From positions 1 to 64,000 of the forward strand of contig JAIVJI010000060.1 in assembly GCA_020200135.1 (NCBI GenBank): a stretch of 64,000 bases of DNA, written 5' to 3'. The translations under genes were made by a program, and so were the position numbers. Shown piece by piece: positions 61,935-64,000 of this stretch. This stretch comes from Acidobacteriota bacterium. GTDB taxonomy: Bacteria; Acidobacteriota; Blastocatellia; Pyrinomonadales; Pyrinomonadaceae. Position 1 is the stretch's first letter. Each line of letters starts with the position of its first letter. The notes beneath the pieces are model-generated. The model searched no databases. It had not been told where the DNA came from and saw nothing but the letters and a program-made list of their open reading frames with translations.

Positions 61935-63059
61935 ATGTTTTTTCCCAGTCTTAGAAGAATTTTCCCGGCGAGGCTCGCGGCGCTCGTGCTGTGCGCGTCG
62001 GCGCTCGCGGGCGCGCCGGCGCGGGCGCAGCAGCAGGCGCCGATGACGAACGCAGAGTTCCTCGCCATCGTGCGCCAGCTCCCGCAGCGCCCGGCACTGA
62101 AGGAGCAGCTCGTCAGCGAGTTACGACGGCGCGGCATCAGTTTTACGCTGACCTCCGGCCTGCGCGCCTTCGTCGCCACCAAGAGCGGCAACGACGAGGA
62201 GCTGCGCCGCGTGCTCGAAGAGGCGCAGCGACGCTTCCTCAACCCGAGGGAGGCGACGCCACTCCCGCCCGAGGCCGAGACGGCCGACCTGCTCGCGCGC
62301 GCGCGCACGGCCACGCTCGAAGCCGCCGCGCAGATGCCCGACTTCGTCGTCAAGCAGCTCGTCACGCGCGCGACGGCGCTCGGCAACTCGCGCAACTGGC
62401 GCGTCTCCGACCGCCTGGTCGTCGGCGTCAGCTACCGCTTGAGCGAGGGCGAGAAGTACCGCCTGCTCGCCGTCAACGGCATCACGGGGCCGGCCGCCGA
62501 GGAGAAGGACGACTACCGCGAGGCCGGCGGCGCCAACTCGACCGGCGAGTTCGTCTCCGTCCTCAAGGCGCTCTTCGAGGAGGAGAGCCGCGCCGAGTTC
62601 CGCCCGCTCGACACCGACACCCTGCGCGGCCGCCGCGCGCTCGTCTACACCTACGAGATCAAGAAGACGAACTCGAAGTGGCTGCTCGACTCGGGCGACA
62701 CGAAGGTCATCGCCGCGCACCGCGGCAAGGTCTGGGTAGACCGCGAGAAGGCGCGCGTGCTCCGCGTCGAGGCCGAGGCGTTCGGCATGCCCGCCACGTT
62801 CCCCATCACCGGCGCCACGCTCGCGCTCGACTACGACTGGGTGACGATTCCCGGCCAGGGCGACTACCTCCTGCCCTCGCGCTCTATCGTCGTCATGACG
62901 CGCGCCTCGCGCGGCGAGAGCGCCCAGTCGCGCAACGACATACGCTTCACCAACTACCAGAAGTACGGCACCGAGCTGAAAATCCTCGACGACGACATCC
63001 TCGACGAGGAGCCGCCCGCCGAGACGCCGCCGCCCAAGCCGCCCGCGAAGAAGCCGTAA
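61935..63059 (+). CDS. Secreted protein of unknown function
   Basis: A 374-residue protein with a signal peptide (RRIFPARLAALVLCASALAGAPARAQ). An N-terminal helical region (about 36-115) ends at PREATPLPPEAETADLL, and a beta-rich domain follows (VVGVSYRLSEGEKYRLLAVN, KVWVDREKARVLRVEAEAFG) that resembles outer-membrane-lipoprotein LolA-like or sigma-E-regulator RseB-like folds. The end is Pro-rich. The function is not known to me. The gene is 45 nt after the M20 deacylase gene. Confidence 0.75.
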   Translation: MFFPSLRRIFPARLAALVLCASALAGAPARAQQQAPMTNAEFLAIVRQLPQRPALKEQLVSELRRRGISFTLTSGLRAFVATKSGNDEELRRVLEEAQRRFLNPREATPLPPEAETADLLARARTATLEAAAQMPDFVVKQLVTRATALGNSRNWRVSDRLVVGVSYRLSEGEKYRLLAVNGITGPAAEEKDDYREAGGANSTGEFVSVLKALFEEESRAEFRPLDTDTLRGRRALVYTYEIKKTNSKWLLDSGDTKVIAAHRGKVWVDREKARVLRVEAEAFGMPATFPITGATLALDYDWVTIPGQGDYLLPSRSIVVMTRASRGESAQSRNDIRFTNYQKYGTELKILDDDILDEEPPAETPPPKPPAKKP

Positions 63060-63078
63060 GCGTTTACCAATAAAAACA

Positions 63079-63136
63079 GGAAGGCCGGCGGCGGCCGGGT
63101 GTGACGGAATCAACACCCGGCCGCCGCCGGCCTTCC
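63079..63136. terminator. Strong GC hairpin / terminator
   Basis: A perfect 24-bp inverted repeat (63079-63102 with 63113-63136, loop 10 nt). A TAAAAAC tract on the left gives a T-run on the minus strand, so it best terminates the broken aminopeptidase-like gene; the plus-strand side lacks a T-run. Confidence 0.8.
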
Positions 63137-63137
63137 C

Positions 63138-63676
63138 TTATCCCGCCCAAGCTTTACGCGGCTGGAGCTTCAACTGGCCGGCCTCGACGACGGGCTTGCC
63201 GTCGAGGGTGACGGTCGTGCCGGGGAGCGAGACGACGTAGCCGTAGGGGTTCTTGTTGTCGCCGCCGGCCCAGACGTTGTTGCCGACGCCGACCGTGACG
63301 GTGCCCGCCGGCACCCAGGTCGCGATCTTGCTGCTCGCCGGGAGCTTGACGTTGGGGTTGATGCCGAAGTCGACGAAGGCGAAGAGCTCTTTGCCTTCGC
63401 CCGCCGCGTCGTAGCGCGCCTTCATCAGGTCGAAGCCCGGCCCCGAGCCGGTCAAAGACGTGAGCTTGCCGGCCGCGAACGTCATCGTCAGGTTGTTGAT
63501 CTCCTTGCCCTCGAAGTAGTCGAACGGCGCGAGCTGTTCGAGGTCGGTGGGCGGCCGCGTGGCGGCGGGCTTCACGACGTCGGCGAGTTTCGCGGGGTGA
63601 CCTCCGGCTGCGCCTGGCACGAGGCCAGAGCGAAGGCGGCGGCGAGCGAGACGAGCGGGGCAAAGAGTTTCTTCAA
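63138..63676 (-). pseudogene. Frameshifted aminopeptidase-like lipoprotein with internal deletion
   Basis: From a TTG at 63676 (AAAGGAG upstream) the frame encodes KKLFAPLVSLAAAFALASCQ, a signal peptide with lipobox ASC, then ends at a TGA at 63572. The adjacent frame, open from 63620 to the stop at 63138, encodes PAKLADVVKPAATRPPTDLE, DYFEGKEINNLTM, FVDFGINPNVKLPASS and VGVGNNVWAGGDNKNPYGY, which match the C-terminal part of M29/AmpS-type aminopeptidases. Normal proteins have about 200 more residues between signal and this part. The total span (539 nt) is not a multiple of three. A deletion with frame change is the best reading; a GTG at 63620 would otherwise give a leaderless fragment. Confidence 0.7.
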
Positions 63677-63890
63677 GGGGTTGGCTCCTTTAGGGGTTCG
63701 GGTGGATAACGGGCCGCGCGGGCGGCGGCCGTGTCCTCCTGGTTGCGCCTGCGTTTCGACTATGACGGGGAGTCGGCAAGCTGATTCGCGGGTTCGGCTG
63801 CTGTCTGACACGCGCCTTCTATTTCAAACCCGGCGCGAAGTCAAGCCATTTCCCCCGCGCGCACGCGCGGCTTCGGGTTATCATCGCGGC

Positions 63891-64000
63891 GTGGACGAAA
63901 GGGTGGGGCAGACGCTCGCGGCGCGCGCGGGTCTCTACAGGCGGCTCGTCCGCGAAGCGTGGGGCGAGTTGGACGAGCCCGTGCGCAGGCTCCACGCGCG
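63891..64000 (+). CDS. Start of a DUF4166-like protein, partial
   Basis: A GTG at 63891 opens a frame of 36 full codons to the window end. It reads DERVGQTLAARAGLYRRLVR and ends VRRLHAR, and the LYRRLVREAWGELDEPVRRLH pattern resembles the N-terminus of DUF4166 proteins. No Shine-Dalgarno is clear. Confidence 0.5.
   Translation, partial: MDERVGQTLAARAGLYRRLVREAWGELDEPVRRLHA

Overview
The window is a 64 kb stretch of very GC-rich bacterial chromosome (roughly 70% G+C by eye) with dense, mostly single-copy genes on both strands. No phage, insertion sequence, rRNA or tRNA gene was seen. Several genes point to Acidobacteriota, perhaps a Blastocatellia-like lineage: a subtilase with GVTFTGAD repeats, a TPTATP-linker DUF4214 protein, a four-helix-bundle S23-type protein, a giant MalT/SARP-type regulator, and TIR plus nSTAND1 genes. 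This placement is inference from gene content; no marker gene was compared.

Layout. 1-7 kb: surface polysaccharide genes (asparagine synthetase, heparinase II/III-like protein, Wzm/Wzt ABC exporter, a GT2-GT4 double glycosyltransferase). 7-17 kb: housekeeping and small membrane genes (tlyA, nadK, a dicarboxylate symporter, rhomboid protease, exported globin, queF, MFS transporter). 17-23 kb: a two-gene TIR / nSTAND1-TPR operon behind a good promoter, the best candidate for a conflict or defence system. 23-28 kb: a DNA polymerase I-type enzyme, then UDP-sugar dehydrogenase and UDP-GlcNAc 2-epimerase with a toxin-antitoxin pair between them, then a hemolysin III protein. 28-34 kb: a kinase-like unknown, an ATP-grasp protein and pyruvate phosphate dikinase. 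34-41 kb: a CusABC-type metal efflux set with a YtkA-like lipoprotein and a Cys/His-rich secreted protein. 41-49 kb: the repeat-bearing subtilase, a MalT/SARP regulator and a lone MalT-type ATPase. 49-53 kb: P450, PhzF, a POTRA-only protein and a trans-sulfuration enzyme. 53-64 kb: DUF4214 protein, MBL hydrolase, DUF885 peptidase, hutF, an M20 deacylase, secreted unknowns, a broken aminopeptidase-like lipoprotein and the start of a DUF4166-like gene.

Two patterns run across the window and are not explained by gene function. First, about ten intergenic elements are built from short tandem repeats, nearly always 7 bp, arranged as long inverted repeats. The 7-bp word differs between families (CAGTAGW, CCGTRAA, GATGTCR, TTTCAAA, NNGAAGG, CAGTCCT; one family has a 9-bp word), but the design is the same, and they lie at or across stop codons. 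Second, at least five genes look as if an internal piece is missing (heparinase, nadK, a DUF421 relic, the first DUF4214-protein module, the aminopeptidase-like lipoprotein). That suggests either real deletion-driven decay or a systematic assembly fault, and should be settled before the gene models are trusted.
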